Shown here: in pieces, positions 37,134 through 45,936 of the stretch
Position numbering within the stretch: the stretch's first letter is position 1
Layout: each line of letters begins with the position of its first letter
Source of the DNA: Candidatus Altimarinota bacterium
GTDB lineage: Bacteria > Cyanobacteriota > Cyanobacteriia > Cyanobacteriales > Microcystaceae
Assembly: GCA_012031035.1 (NCBI GenBank)
Contig: JAAUUT010000026.1
Location: forward strand, 1 to 51,872
Reading direction: 5' to 3'
DNA: 51,872 bases
Translations under genes and position numbers: made by a program
The notes under the pieces: generated by a model
Seen by the model: the letters and a program-made list of their open reading frames with translations, nothing else
Database searches by the model: none
What the model was told of the DNA's origin: nothing

Positions 37134-40100
37134 ATGGCGACTCAAAACCCAGGACAAGATAATTTGCAACTACAAACAACTCCGATCGCAATTATTGGCA
37201 TGGCGGCTTTATTTCCCCAAGCCAGAAATTTACAGGAATATTGGGACAATATTATTGGCAAGGTAGATTGTATTAGCGATGTTCCTGCAACTCACTGGAA
37301 TATTGAAGACTATTACGATCCAAATCCCGCAACTCCCGATAAAACCTATGCCAAACGAGGTGGCTTTTTACCAGAAATTGATTTCGATCCGCTAGAATTT
37401 GGTTTGCCTCCCGATACTCTGCAAGCGCTTGATTCCGGTCAATTATTGTCGCTCATTGTGGCTAAGACAGCCTTGGAAAATGCGGGATACGGTAAGGAGC
37501 GAGATTTCAATCGAGAAACCACTGGCGTAATTCTCGGTGCGAGCGGGTTATGGAAAACCATTACACCTCTGACTGCTCGCTTGCAGTATCCTGTATGGGA
37601 GAAGGTGTTGAAAAGTAGTGGTTTGTCTGAGGAAGACACCCAAAAAATTATTGAAAAAATCAAACTTGCCTACGTGCCTTGGGAAGAAAATTCTTTTCCT
37701 GGAATGTTAACCAATGTAGTTGCCGGACGAATCACCAATCGCCTCGATTTGGGAGGGACTAACTGCATCGTCGATGCCGCCTGTGCAAGTTCTCTGAGCG
37801 CTGTCAAAATGGCAATTAGCGAACTGAGCGAACGTCGTTGCGATTTGGTTATCACTGGGGGACTTGATACCGATAACTCGATTCTCAACTATATGTGTTT
37901 TAGCAAAACCCCTGCTTTTTCCAAAAAAGACTTTCTCAATCCTTTCGATGCAGAGTCGGATGGGATGATGGTTGGGGAAGGCATCGGAATGTTGGTTCTC
38001 AAACGCCTCGATGAGGCAGAAAGAGATGGCGATCGCATCTATGCACTTATCAAAGGGATCGGGACTTCTAGTGACGGACGCTATAAAAGTATCTATGCAC
38101 CGCGTCCTGAAGGACAAGTGAGAGCCTTGCATCGAGCCTATCAAAATGCAGGCTGTTCGCCGACAACCGTTGGTTTAATTGAAGCGCACGGCACCGGAAC
38201 CCCAGCAGGGGATTTCTGCGAGTTTACTGCCTTAAATCAAGTTTTTAGCGAGAATAACCCCCGTAAAGAACATATTGCACTGGGAAGCGTGAAATCTCAA
38301 ATCGGACATACCAAGGCAGCAGCAGGGGCCGCAAGTCTCATTAAAGTCGCGTTATCGCTGCATCAAAAGGTTTTACCGCCGACGATTAACGTTACCCAAC
38401 CTAACCCCAAATTTAAAATTGATAATTCGCCCTTCTACCTCAACACCGAGGCAAGACCTTGGATAGCGGAAGGAGATGCCCCCAGACGAGCGGGAGTCAG
38501 TTCTTTTGGTTTTGGGGGTACTAATTTTCATGTTGTTTTAGAAGAGTATCGCCAGAACGCGCAAGATACTTGTCGCTTGCAAACGGTTCCTCAATCGATG
38601 CTGCTGTCTGCTCGAACGCCAGAACAGTTACACAAAGAGTGTGAATCTGTTCTGGCTCGGTTAGAATCGGAAGCGGGGGAGCAGCATTACAGAGAATGTC
38701 TCAAGGCCTGTCAAGGGTTAATTGTTCCCGTTGAGGAGGCAAGAGTCGGGTTTGTCGCGACTTCCTTCCTAGAAGCGAAGAAATTACTCAAACTTGCAAT
38801 TGGGTTGCTTAAAGATCGACAGCAAGTAGACGCTTGGGAACATCCCGGCGGTATCTACTATCGCAAGACGGGCATTCCAAAATCGAGTAAGATGGTGGCT
38901 CTTTTTCCGGGACAGGGTTCCCAATATCTCAACATGGGAAAAGAAGTTGCCATCAACTTTCCGGCACTAAAACAAGCTTATGAAAAGAGCGATGCCCTTT
39001 TCCATCAACAGGGTTTACCTCGAATTTCTCAGATGGTGTTCCCTCCACCAGCACTCGATCGCGAACTTGAAACCCAACAAACTCAAACTTTACAGCGCAC
39101 GGAAAATGCTCAACCTGCTATTGGTGCTTTCAGTGTTGGATTGTACAAGATTTTGCAACAGGCGGGTTTTCAACCCGATTTTGTTGCGGGGCATAGCTTT
39201 GGTGAATTGACGGCGCTTTGGGCGGCTGGTGTTTTGAGCGATCGCGATTACTTTTTCTTAGTCAAAGCAAGGGGACGGGCAATGGGCGTTCCAGATAGCA
39301 CTGATGAGTGCGATGCAGGAGCGATGTTGGCGGTGAGTGGCGATATTGACAAGATTCAGTCCACTATCGGACGCTTAGGACGTTTGAAGGTAGCCAATTT
39401 TAATTCTCCCAAACAAATCGTTCTCTCAGGAGCTAAGCCAGAAATTGCCACCATCCAACAAGTGCTTAGCAAACAAGGATATTCTGTCACTCCATTATCC
39501 GTCTCGGCAGCTTTTCACAGTTCTTTTGTCAGTCATGCCGTCCAACCTTTTGCAGATGCCCTTGCAGAGGTAGATTTTCAGGTTCCTAAACTCCCTGTTT
39601 TTTCTAATACCACTGGCAAACCCTATCCTAACGACCCTCAGACCATTAAAACGATCCTGCAAGATCATCTTCTCAATCCCGTCCATTTTAAACAAGAAAT
39701 CGAGAATCTTTATAACTGTGGCGGTTATTGCTTTGTCGAAATCGGGCCTCGGCAAATTCTGACTAACTTGGTTAAAGATATTTTAGGCGATCGCCCGCAT
39801 CTGGCAATTGCCCTCAATCCCAATCGAACAAAAAATAGCGATCTACAACTGCGACAAGGGGTAATGCAATTGCGAGTGGCGGGTTTACCCCTCATCGATT
39901 TCGATCCCCATGAAGTTGTCTGTTCTCCTCCTGTCACCAAGAAAAGTAGGTTACAAGTGAGTTTGAATGGCAGCAACTACATCAGCGATCGCACAAAAGC
40001 GGCTTTTGAAAAGGCTTTGCAAAAGCAACCCGCGATCGCCCAAGCAGCAGTACCAAAGGAGATCGCGGCAACGGAAAACCCAAGTCTAGTTCTGGATTTT

Positions 40101-41102
40101 AGCCTCTCTAACCCGACTTCGGAGGGCTATGAAGAAAAAGAAAGTCAAAGCGATTCAGGTGTCACAGACATCGATCGCAACACGATTTCTAATCTCTCCA
40201 TCGATAATCAACCCATATCAACTAGAAAAACAGAACCCATGAGCAAATCAGAAAAAGAAAACATCCCGTCTCCTTCTCAATCTTCTGAGCCAATTTTGGG
40301 CAGCAGTCTCGACAAACTTTTGACACAGTTTTACGCACATCAATCGGAAATTCTGCGCGTACACGAGCAATATTTGAAGATTAAGGCAGAAACGCCGCAA
40401 GCATTCTTGCAGATGCTCCAGAAACTCTATCAATTGTTAGTTAATAGCAGCACTTTACTAGAACAAGCGACACCCGAAATTGTCACTTCTGAAGCTCAAA
40501 ATCACAATGGTAATGGTAATGGTAATGGAAAATCTGCGATCGCATTGAATTTACAAGAAGAGATTGCTTGGACTCCACCTAGCAATCCCAAGACTTCTAA
40601 CCATTCGCTGCAACCAAAAGATAACGATAGCGCCGTGCCTTCGATCTTCATCGATGAAAAGCTGTCTTTAAGCGCAGTATATCCACCAGAATCAGAAATT
40701 TCGCTTAATAATGGACATTCTAACCATCGTGTCGCGCCCGAACCGATCCCGTCAGTTGTAAAGGAAGAAAGCTTTAGTTCTCCCCAAGTTTGGGGGATTA
40801 AAGAGACAGAAATTGATGATTCGCCCTCTGTGAAAGAATTCCCCATAACGGATACCCTTTTAAGCGTTGTCAGCGATAAAACGGGCTATCCCGCAGCGAT
40901 GCTGGAGATGGAAATGGATTTAGAAGCGGATTTGGGAATTGATTCTATCAAACGAGTCGAAATTATGGGAGCCGTACAAGAATTTTTCCCCCAATTACCC
41001 AAACTGAGTCCAGAAGATTTGGCAGAAAAACGCACCCTTGCAGAGATTGCCGAGTTTTTGGAGATGCAGTTATCGGTGGCTCAAAAAAAAATAGCTGCGT
41101 AG
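37134..41102 (+). CDS. Hgl/Pfa-type polyketide synthase, KS-AT-ACP (HglE/PfaA-like)
   Basis: A 1322-residue synthase of the heterocyst-glycolipid/polyunsaturated-fatty-acid type. The KS (residues 1 to about 470) has Cys near 216 in DAACASS, EAHGTGTPAGD and SQIGHTKAAAG. The AT has GHSFGE near 688 and AAFHS. A Ser/Pro-rich linker containing an Asn-Gly run follows. One ACP, LGIDSIKRVEI near 1270, has the motif typical of PUFA-synthase carriers. PfaA proteins carry several tandem ACPs; only one is present here. The frame ends just after nine A residues (41083-41091). Changing that run by one base would fuse it to the next frame, giving the usual KS-AT-ACP-KR order. It should make a long acyl chain with iterative use of the following genes. 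Confidence 0.9.
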   Translation: MATQNPGQDNLQLQTTPIAIIGMAALFPQARNLQEYWDNIIGKVDCISDVPATHWNIEDYYDPNPATPDKTYAKRGGFLPEIDFDPLEFGLPPDTLQALDSGQLLSLIVAKTALENAGYGKERDFNRETTGVILGASGLWKTITPLTARLQYPVWEKVLKSSGLSEEDTQKIIEKIKLAYVPWEENSFPGMLTNVVAGRITNRLDLGGTNCIVDAACASSLSAVKMAISELSERRCDLVITGGLDTDNSILNYMCFSKTPAFSKKDFLNPFDAESDGMMVGEGIGMLVLKRLDEAERDGDRIYALIKGIGTSSDGRYKSIYAPRPEGQVRALHRAYQNAGCSPTTVGLIEAHGTGTPAGDFCEFTALNQVFSENNPRKEHIALGSVKSQIGHTKAAAGAASLIKVALSLHQKVLPPTINVTQPNPKFKIDNSPFYLNTEARPWIAEGDAPRRAGVSSFGFGGTNFHVVLEEYRQNAQDTCRLQTVPQSMLLSARTPEQLHKECESVLARLESEAGEQHYRECLKACQGLIVPVEEARVGFVATSFLEAKKLLKLAIGLLKDRQQVDAWEHPGGIYYRKTGIPKSSKMVALFPGQGSQYLNMGKEVAINFPALKQAYEKSDALFHQQGLPRISQMVFPPPALDRELETQQTQTLQRTENAQPAIGAFSVGLYKILQQAGFQPDFVAGHSFGELTALWAAGVLSDRDYFFLVKARGRAMGVPDSTDECDAGAMLAVSGDIDKIQSTIGRLGRLKVANFNSPKQIVLSGAKPEIATIQQVLSKQGYSVTPLSVSAAFHSSFVSHAVQPFADALAEVDFQVPKLPVFSNTTGKPYPNDPQTIKTILQDHLLNPVHFKQEIENLYNCGGYCFVEIGPRQILTNLVKDILGDRPHLAIALNPNRTKNSDLQLRQGVMQLRVAGLPLIDFDPHEVVCSPPVTKKSRLQVSLNGSNYISDRTKAAFEKALQKQPAIAQAAVPKEIAATENPSLVLDFSLSNPTSEGYEEKESQSDSGVTDIDRNTISNLSIDNQPISTRKTEPMSKSEKENIPSPSQSSEPILGSSLDKLLTQFYAHQSEILRVHEQYLKIKAETPQAFLQMLQKLYQLLVNSSTLLEQATPEIVTSEAQNHNGNGNGNGKSAIALNLQEEIAWTPPSNPKTSNHSLQPKDNDSAVPSIFIDEKLSLSAVYPPESEISLNNGHSNHRVAPEPIPSVVKEESFSSPQVWGIKETEIDDSPSVKEFPITDTLLSVVSDKTGYPAAMLEMEMDLEADLGIDSIKRVEIMGAVQEFFPQLPKLSPEDLAEKRTLAEIAEFLEMQLSVAQKKIAA
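40506..40529 (+). repeat. AATGGT microsatellite encoding an Asn-Gly run
   Basis: Four successive AATGGT-type units encode NGNGNGNG in the linker between the AT and ACP domains. The six-base unit keeps the reading frame, so copy number could vary without a frameshift. Confidence 0.7.
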
Positions 41103-41170
41103 GTAGCGATCGCCAAGAAGAACCCAGTTTAACTCACAATATACAGCGATATCAAGTAAAACTTTTACCA

Positions 41171-41851
41171 TTGCCAACGCCCGACTACTGGGATTTTCCG
41201 CTTCCTCCATGCCGTACTTGTTTGTTGACTGATGATGGTTCTCTGAAGACTGGGGAATTAGCGCAATTCTTGACTAAAACTGGTTGGCAAGTTCTTGTCT
41301 TGACTTTTCCTCAGTCTCTTTTTACTTCTGTCTCTTCTTTACCTGCGGGCGTTCGTCGGGTCGTACTGCAAGATCTAACCGAGAAACATCTACAACGGCA
41401 ACTCACTACGATCGCAGATACTTACGGCGGGATTAGTGCTTTTATTCATCTACATCCAGTTATTTGTCAATCGGAAAAAGCCCTTCTAAAATATGTGTTT
41501 CTTTTGGCGAAACATCTGAAATCTTTTTTAGATCGAGCATCGCTTCAAGGACGTAGTTGTTTCTTTACAGTTGCTAGTCTTGATGGTGAATTGGGATTAG
41601 GAAAAACCATTGATTTTAGTGCCCTTACAGGAGGATTATTTGGACTGACAAAAACTTTAAATTTGGAATGGAAGAATGTTTTTTGTCGCGCGATCGATCT
41701 CAGCCCCAAATTAACTTCCGAACAAGCGGCACAAGCTATTATTAATGAATTTCACGATCCTAACGCTTTAATGGTTGAAGTTGGCTATAGCGATCGCGGA
41801 CGAGTCAGTCTTATTTGCGAACCAGCACCCTTGCGATCGGCAATTAAATAA
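41171..41851 (+). CDS. Structural (N-terminal) half of the Hgl/Pfa-type ketoreductase
   Basis: The 226 residues (PLPPCRTCLLTDDGS, LAKHLKSFLDRASLQG, ALTGGLFGLTKTLNLEWKNVF, VEVGYSDRGRVSLICEP) match the catalytically silent N-terminal subdomain of PfaA/HglE-type KRs. The open frame extends upstream to about 41092 (NIQRYQVKLLPLPTPDYWDF), showing that it was joined to the KS-AT-ACP protein and is separated by a one-base shift in the nine-A run. No good start codon exists apart from TTG at 41171. It ends at TAA 41849-41851, followed by two more in-frame stops before the catalytic half. As it stands it is either a separate polypeptide or part of a fusion. Confidence 0.7.
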   Translation: MPTPDYWDFPLPPCRTCLLTDDGSLKTGELAQFLTKTGWQVLVLTFPQSLFTSVSSLPAGVRRVVLQDLTEKHLQRQLTTIADTYGGISAFIHLHPVICQSEKALLKYVFLLAKHLKSFLDRASLQGRSCFFTVASLDGELGLGKTIDFSALTGGLFGLTKTLNLEWKNVFCRAIDLSPKLTSEQAAQAIINEFHDPNALMVEVGYSDRGRVSLICEPAPLRSAIK

Positions 41852-41908
41852 CTCGTAATTAATTCCTAGATGGTTTCAAGCCCCTAACTTGAATTGCAAA
41901 GAAAAAAA

Positions 41909-43636
41909 ATGACGAGCATCAATACTACAATTAATTCCTCATCTGTTGTTTTAGTAAGTGGTGGAGGAAGAGGAGTTACTGCGCAATGTGCCATTCAACT
42001 TGCTAAACAATATCAATGTAACTTGATTCTACTCGGTCGGTCTTCTCTTACTAATGTAGAACCAGAATGGGCAAAAAATTGTTTTCAAGAGTCCGAACTT
42101 AAAAAACGAATAATGGAAGCTCTAATCGCCCTAAAAGAGAAGCCAACACCTCTAAAAGTTCAAAGCATTTTCAAGAATATTTCGCAATCGCGCGAAATCG
42201 ATAGCACTCTTTCAACTATTCGTAATCTAGGAGGAACAGCAGAATATTTAAGTGTCGATCTTACTAATTTTTCGGCTTTGCAAACCGCTATAAATTCTGT
42301 CGTTCAGCGTTTGGGAAAAGTTACAGGAATTATTCACGGAGCAGGAAATTTAGCCGATAAATTAATTGAGGATAAATCGGAACAAGATTTTGAAAAGGTT
42401 TATTCGGCTAAAGTTGAAGGATTAGAAAATCTCCTCGATTGCATTGGCATCGAACAACTCAGATTCGCTAGTTTTTTTTCTTCTTTTGTCGCTTTTTATG
42501 GAAATAAGGGTCAATCCGATTATTCTTTGGCTAACGACATTCTCAATAAATTCGCTTATCTTTTACAACGTAAAAATTCTACTTGTCATGTGGTTTCTAT
42601 TGGTTGGGGTCCTTGGGATGGAGGAATGGTTTCTCCTCATTTGAAAAAGAAATTTACGGAAAGTAAAATTGACTTAATTCCTTTGGAGGTTGGCAGCCAA
42701 TTTTTAATCGATGAATTAAATAATAACTACCAAAGACTCCCACAGATTATTGTCATGAGTCGTCCTATTATTTCTGAAAGCAAACATTTTTTTTCTAAAA
42801 ATCAAACTTTTCGTATTTATCGCAAATTAACCCTAGAAGCTAATCCATTTGTTTTAGACCATGTTATCGGTCATCGTCCGGTTTTACCTGCTATGTGTGC
42901 CTTATCTTGGCTGATTAATAGTTGCGAGCAGCTATATCCTGGATATCGTTTTTTTAGTTGTGAAAACTACAAGGTTCTTAAAGGAATTGTTTTTGATGAG
43001 ACGTTGGCTAAATCCTACACGCTAGATTTACATGAAAGCGATACTTCTATTCCAAATGAAATTAATTTTGAGGCAATTCTTTGGAGTGAAAGTAGCAAAA
43101 AAATTCCTCAATATCATTACAGTAGCAAAATTAAGCTTTTAGCAAAAATTCCTCAAGTTTTATCGGAGATTAATCCAAGCGATCGCCTTTTAAAACAAGA
43201 ACAGATTTCTTTATCGCCTTATGAAAATGGAACTTTATTTCATCGGGGAAACTTTCAAGGAATTAAACGAATTATTAGCTTGGATAGTGAGGGTGCGATC
43301 GCGGAATGTTATGTAAAAAGTAGCGAGCAAAAACAACAAGGACAATTTCCTATTCAAACTTTTAATCCCTATACATCCGATATGTTGTTTCAATGTTTAT
43401 TAGTTTGGGTTAGACATTTTTATGATTTTGGGAGTTTACCTTTACAAGTTAACCAGATAAAACAGTTTAAAACGATCCCTTTCGATCGGATTTTTTATGT
43501 GTCTTTGACTATTCAATCGAAAAATGATAATCAAGCGATCGCTAAAGCATTAGTATTCGATGAATCTGGAGAAATTTATTTAGAAATCGATCGGATGCAA
43601 GTCACTATCAGTTCTCGCCTTAACTCACTTTTCTAG
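41909..43636 (+). CDS. Ketoreductase plus DH-like domain of the Hgl/Pfa-type synthase
   Basis: About 575 residues. The KR has the NADPH-binding SGGGRGVT at residues 17-24, IIHGAGNLADKL, the catalytic Ser in FFSSFVAFYG and Tyr in SDYSLAND near 206. The C-terminal half (from about 300: NPFVLDHVIGHRPVLPAM) is a hot-dog/DH-like domain with His and Pro at the usual spacing, as at the end of PfaA-type proteins. It should reduce, and perhaps dehydrate, ACP-bound beta-ketoacyl chains. I prefer the ATG at 41909 to the in-frame TTG at 41894; no strong ribosome-binding site precedes either. The matching N-terminal KR subdomain is encoded separately upstream. Confidence 0.85.
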   Translation: MTSINTTINSSSVVLVSGGGRGVTAQCAIQLAKQYQCNLILLGRSSLTNVEPEWAKNCFQESELKKRIMEALIALKEKPTPLKVQSIFKNISQSREIDSTLSTIRNLGGTAEYLSVDLTNFSALQTAINSVVQRLGKVTGIIHGAGNLADKLIEDKSEQDFEKVYSAKVEGLENLLDCIGIEQLRFASFFSSFVAFYGNKGQSDYSLANDILNKFAYLLQRKNSTCHVVSIGWGPWDGGMVSPHLKKKFTESKIDLIPLEVGSQFLIDELNNNYQRLPQIIVMSRPIISESKHFFSKNQTFRIYRKLTLEANPFVLDHVIGHRPVLPAMCALSWLINSCEQLYPGYRFFSCENYKVLKGIVFDETLAKSYTLDLHESDTSIPNEINFEAILWSESSKKIPQYHYSSKIKLLAKIPQVLSEINPSDRLLKQEQISLSPYENGTLFHRGNFQGIKRIISLDSEGAIAECYVKSSEQKQQGQFPIQTFNPYTSDMLFQCLLVWVRHFYDFGSLPLQVNQIKQFKTIPFDRIFYVSLTIQSKNDNQAIAKALVFDESGEIYLEIDRMQVTISSRLNSLF

Positions 43637-43732
43637 AAAATGACTATTTCTCAAGAACAATTTTTTAAGTTTGTACGGGAAAACAACTCTATCTATTGAT
43701 AAGACAAAAAAGAAACAAAACCCAATCTAATC

Positions 43733-45790
43733 ATGGACAACAAAATGGCAATTATTGGCATAGATACTCTTTTTGGATCTTGCCAAAACTTAGATGAATT
43801 CGCTCAAAAAGTTTATCAAGGAATTCAAATCAATGCCGAACTCGAAGATTTTGAAATTGATGCGTTCTATTTTAAAATACCGCCTCATGATTTAGAAAAC
43901 TTAGATCCTCAACAGTTACTTTTGTTGAAGGTAAGCGATCGCGCTTTAAAAAATGCTAATTTAAAATTTATCAAAAAAATAGCCTTGGTTACTCTTTCAT
44001 CTCAAAATAACGAACAAACCAAGCGTTTTATAACCGATAAACTAGCTAAACTGTGGAAGGTTAATTTTCTTTCTTACTCTGAAAATTGTTTAATTAATGC
44101 TTTGGAAAAAGCACAAATCTTGCTAGCCGATCCAGAAATAGATTTAGTTGTTGTCAGTGCGATCGATATAATAAATAATAAAGGGGCTGGTGCGATCGTC
44201 CTCAAACAATATGAAAATGCCAAGGAAAATGATGTTCCCATCTATGCAGTAATTAACTCGGTTCAAGATTTCTGGGAGCAAACAGAAATAGAGATTGGTT
44301 ATTTAGAAATTGCAGGCATAGAAAATAAAGGAAAAATTCAAAAAATAATTCAATCTTATCGAGGGAAAAATTCTCGATTAAATTGTGCTATCAGTCATAA
44401 TCTTTCAGAAATTGCAAGTCTTATTAAAACTGCTCTATGCTTAGCTCGTCGTTATATTCCCGCTACATCAAATTGGTTGCGATCGCAAAAGCTAGAAATT
44501 TTGCAAGACAGTCCTTTTTATATTGCTAACGAATCTCGACCTTGGTTTTTAGCAACAGGACAAACTAAACGTACTGCCGCTATTAATACACTAGCTGACG
44601 ACGGAAGTTTTAAACAAATTATTCTCAGTGAAGACATAACTCAAAAACATCGCAGTAATAGTTATCTACAACAATCTTCGCCTTATCTTTTCGCGATCGC
44701 AGGCAATAACCAAACCGATTTAGAAGCACAATTAGATACATTAGAACAAAAGCTAAAAAATAATACTTCCCTAACAGTAATCGCCAGTCAAACCTTTGCT
44801 ATTTTTCAACAATTTTCCCAAGCTACCTATACCCTAGCAATTGTTGCACCAGACCCAGAAAAATTGAGCCAGGAGATAGGGCGATCGCGTCAAGGACTTA
44901 AACAAGCCTTTGCCAAAGGAAAGCCCTGGAAAAGTCCTCTAGGAAGTTATTTTACCCCTAAACCTCTCGGCGATCGAGGCGCGATCGCTTTTATCTACCC
45001 TGGTGCGTTTAATTCCTATTTAGGGATGGGAAAAGATTTATTTTACCTATTTCCTAGTCTTTATGACCGTTGCAACCGCTTAAGCAGTCATCCAGGAGAA
45101 TTTCTTAGAGAAAGACAACTCTATCCCAGAAGTTTGCAGCAACTCTCAAAACGAGAGTTAGAAGATTTAGAAACGCAACTGATGGAAACTCCCTTAGCCA
45201 TGCTGGAAACGGGAACTGGTTTTGCTGTCTTATTTACCCAAATTATGAGGGAATATTTTCGGATAAAACCTCAAGCAGCATTTGGCTACAGCATGGGAGA
45301 AAGTACGATGATGTATGCCCTAGATGTTTGGTCAAATACCGATTATGGCAGTCATTTTATCCATTCCTCAGAACTTTTTCGCACTCGACTGACAGGTTCT
45401 CAAAAAGCCGTCCTCGACTATTGGGGATTATCGCCACACCACTCCAATAAAGATTTATGGACTAGTTACGTTCTCATGACCTCTGCTACTACTGTCAGAG
45501 AATACCTCAAAAAAGTTAACCAAGTCTACTTAACCCATATCAATACTCCCACGGAAGTTGTTATCGCTGGCGACCCGCAACAATGTCGTCAGGTAATTGA
45601 AGCAATAAATTGCGATTATTTTCCTAGTCCGTCTAACTTCATCCTTCACTGTGAGGCGATGGCTTCTGAATATCCTGAGTTCGTTCGACTCAATAGTGTG
45701 CCGATTAGTCATCAACCTGAGATTGCTTTTTATTCTTCTGCTAGTTACGCCCCCGTTCTCTCAATAGTCAAGCGATTCCCCATCACTTAG
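43733..45790 (+). CDS. Degenerate KS plus acyltransferase (PfaB/HglC-like), N-terminal part
   Basis: The 685 residues start as a KS-like domain (MAIIGIDTLFG, LENLDPQQLLLLKVSDRAL, SHNLSEIASLIKTALCLA, SPFYIANESRPWF). It lacks the active-site Cys and the catalytic His motifs and is much shortened, so it is probably structural or chain-length-determining. An AT follows, with AFIYPGAFNSYLGMGKDLF and GYSMGE near 521. The frame ends at 45790, but similarity continues in the next frame (NSQAIPHHLAKG, FIELGSGGTCCRW) after one missing base between 45750 and 45764. In the intact gene this part is therefore fused to the double dehydratase that follows. Confidence 0.85.
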   Translation: MDNKMAIIGIDTLFGSCQNLDEFAQKVYQGIQINAELEDFEIDAFYFKIPPHDLENLDPQQLLLLKVSDRALKNANLKFIKKIALVTLSSQNNEQTKRFITDKLAKLWKVNFLSYSENCLINALEKAQILLADPEIDLVVVSAIDIINNKGAGAIVLKQYENAKENDVPIYAVINSVQDFWEQTEIEIGYLEIAGIENKGKIQKIIQSYRGKNSRLNCAISHNLSEIASLIKTALCLARRYIPATSNWLRSQKLEILQDSPFYIANESRPWFLATGQTKRTAAINTLADDGSFKQIILSEDITQKHRSNSYLQQSSPYLFAIAGNNQTDLEAQLDTLEQKLKNNTSLTVIASQTFAIFQQFSQATYTLAIVAPDPEKLSQEIGRSRQGLKQAFAKGKPWKSPLGSYFTPKPLGDRGAIAFIYPGAFNSYLGMGKDLFYLFPSLYDRCNRLSSHPGEFLRERQLYPRSLQQLSKRELEDLETQLMETPLAMLETGTGFAVLFTQIMREYFRIKPQAAFGYSMGESTMMYALDVWSNTDYGSHFIHSSELFRTRLTGSQKAVLDYWGLSPHHSNKDLWTSYVLMTSATTVREYLKKVNQVYLTHINTPTEVVIAGDPQQCRQVIEAINCDYFPSPSNFILHCEAMASEYPEFVRLNSVPISHQPEIAFYSSASYAPVLSIVKRFPIT

Positions 45791-45936
45791 CAAAAGGTGT
45801 TTGTCAAGAACTTAATTTTCCTAAACTAATCGATCGCGCCTGGGAAGATGGTGCGAGAATTTTTATTGAATTAGGATCTGGGGGAACTTGTTGTCGATGG
45901 ATTAGTGAAACTCTCAAACACCAAGACCATGTTGCT

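Noticed and set aside
41060..41110. Programmed frameshifting at the nine-A run
   Set aside because: Possible in principle, but several other genes have similar one-base breaks at ordinary short runs, so sequence error is simpler. No stimulatory structure was recognised.
43640..43699. 20-codon frame between the KR/DH gene and the PfaB-like gene
   Set aside because: Too short, without a ribosome-binding site or recognisable similarity.
45530..45715. Minus-strand open frames inside the plus-strand synthase genes
   Set aside because: Shadows of strongly supported coding frames.
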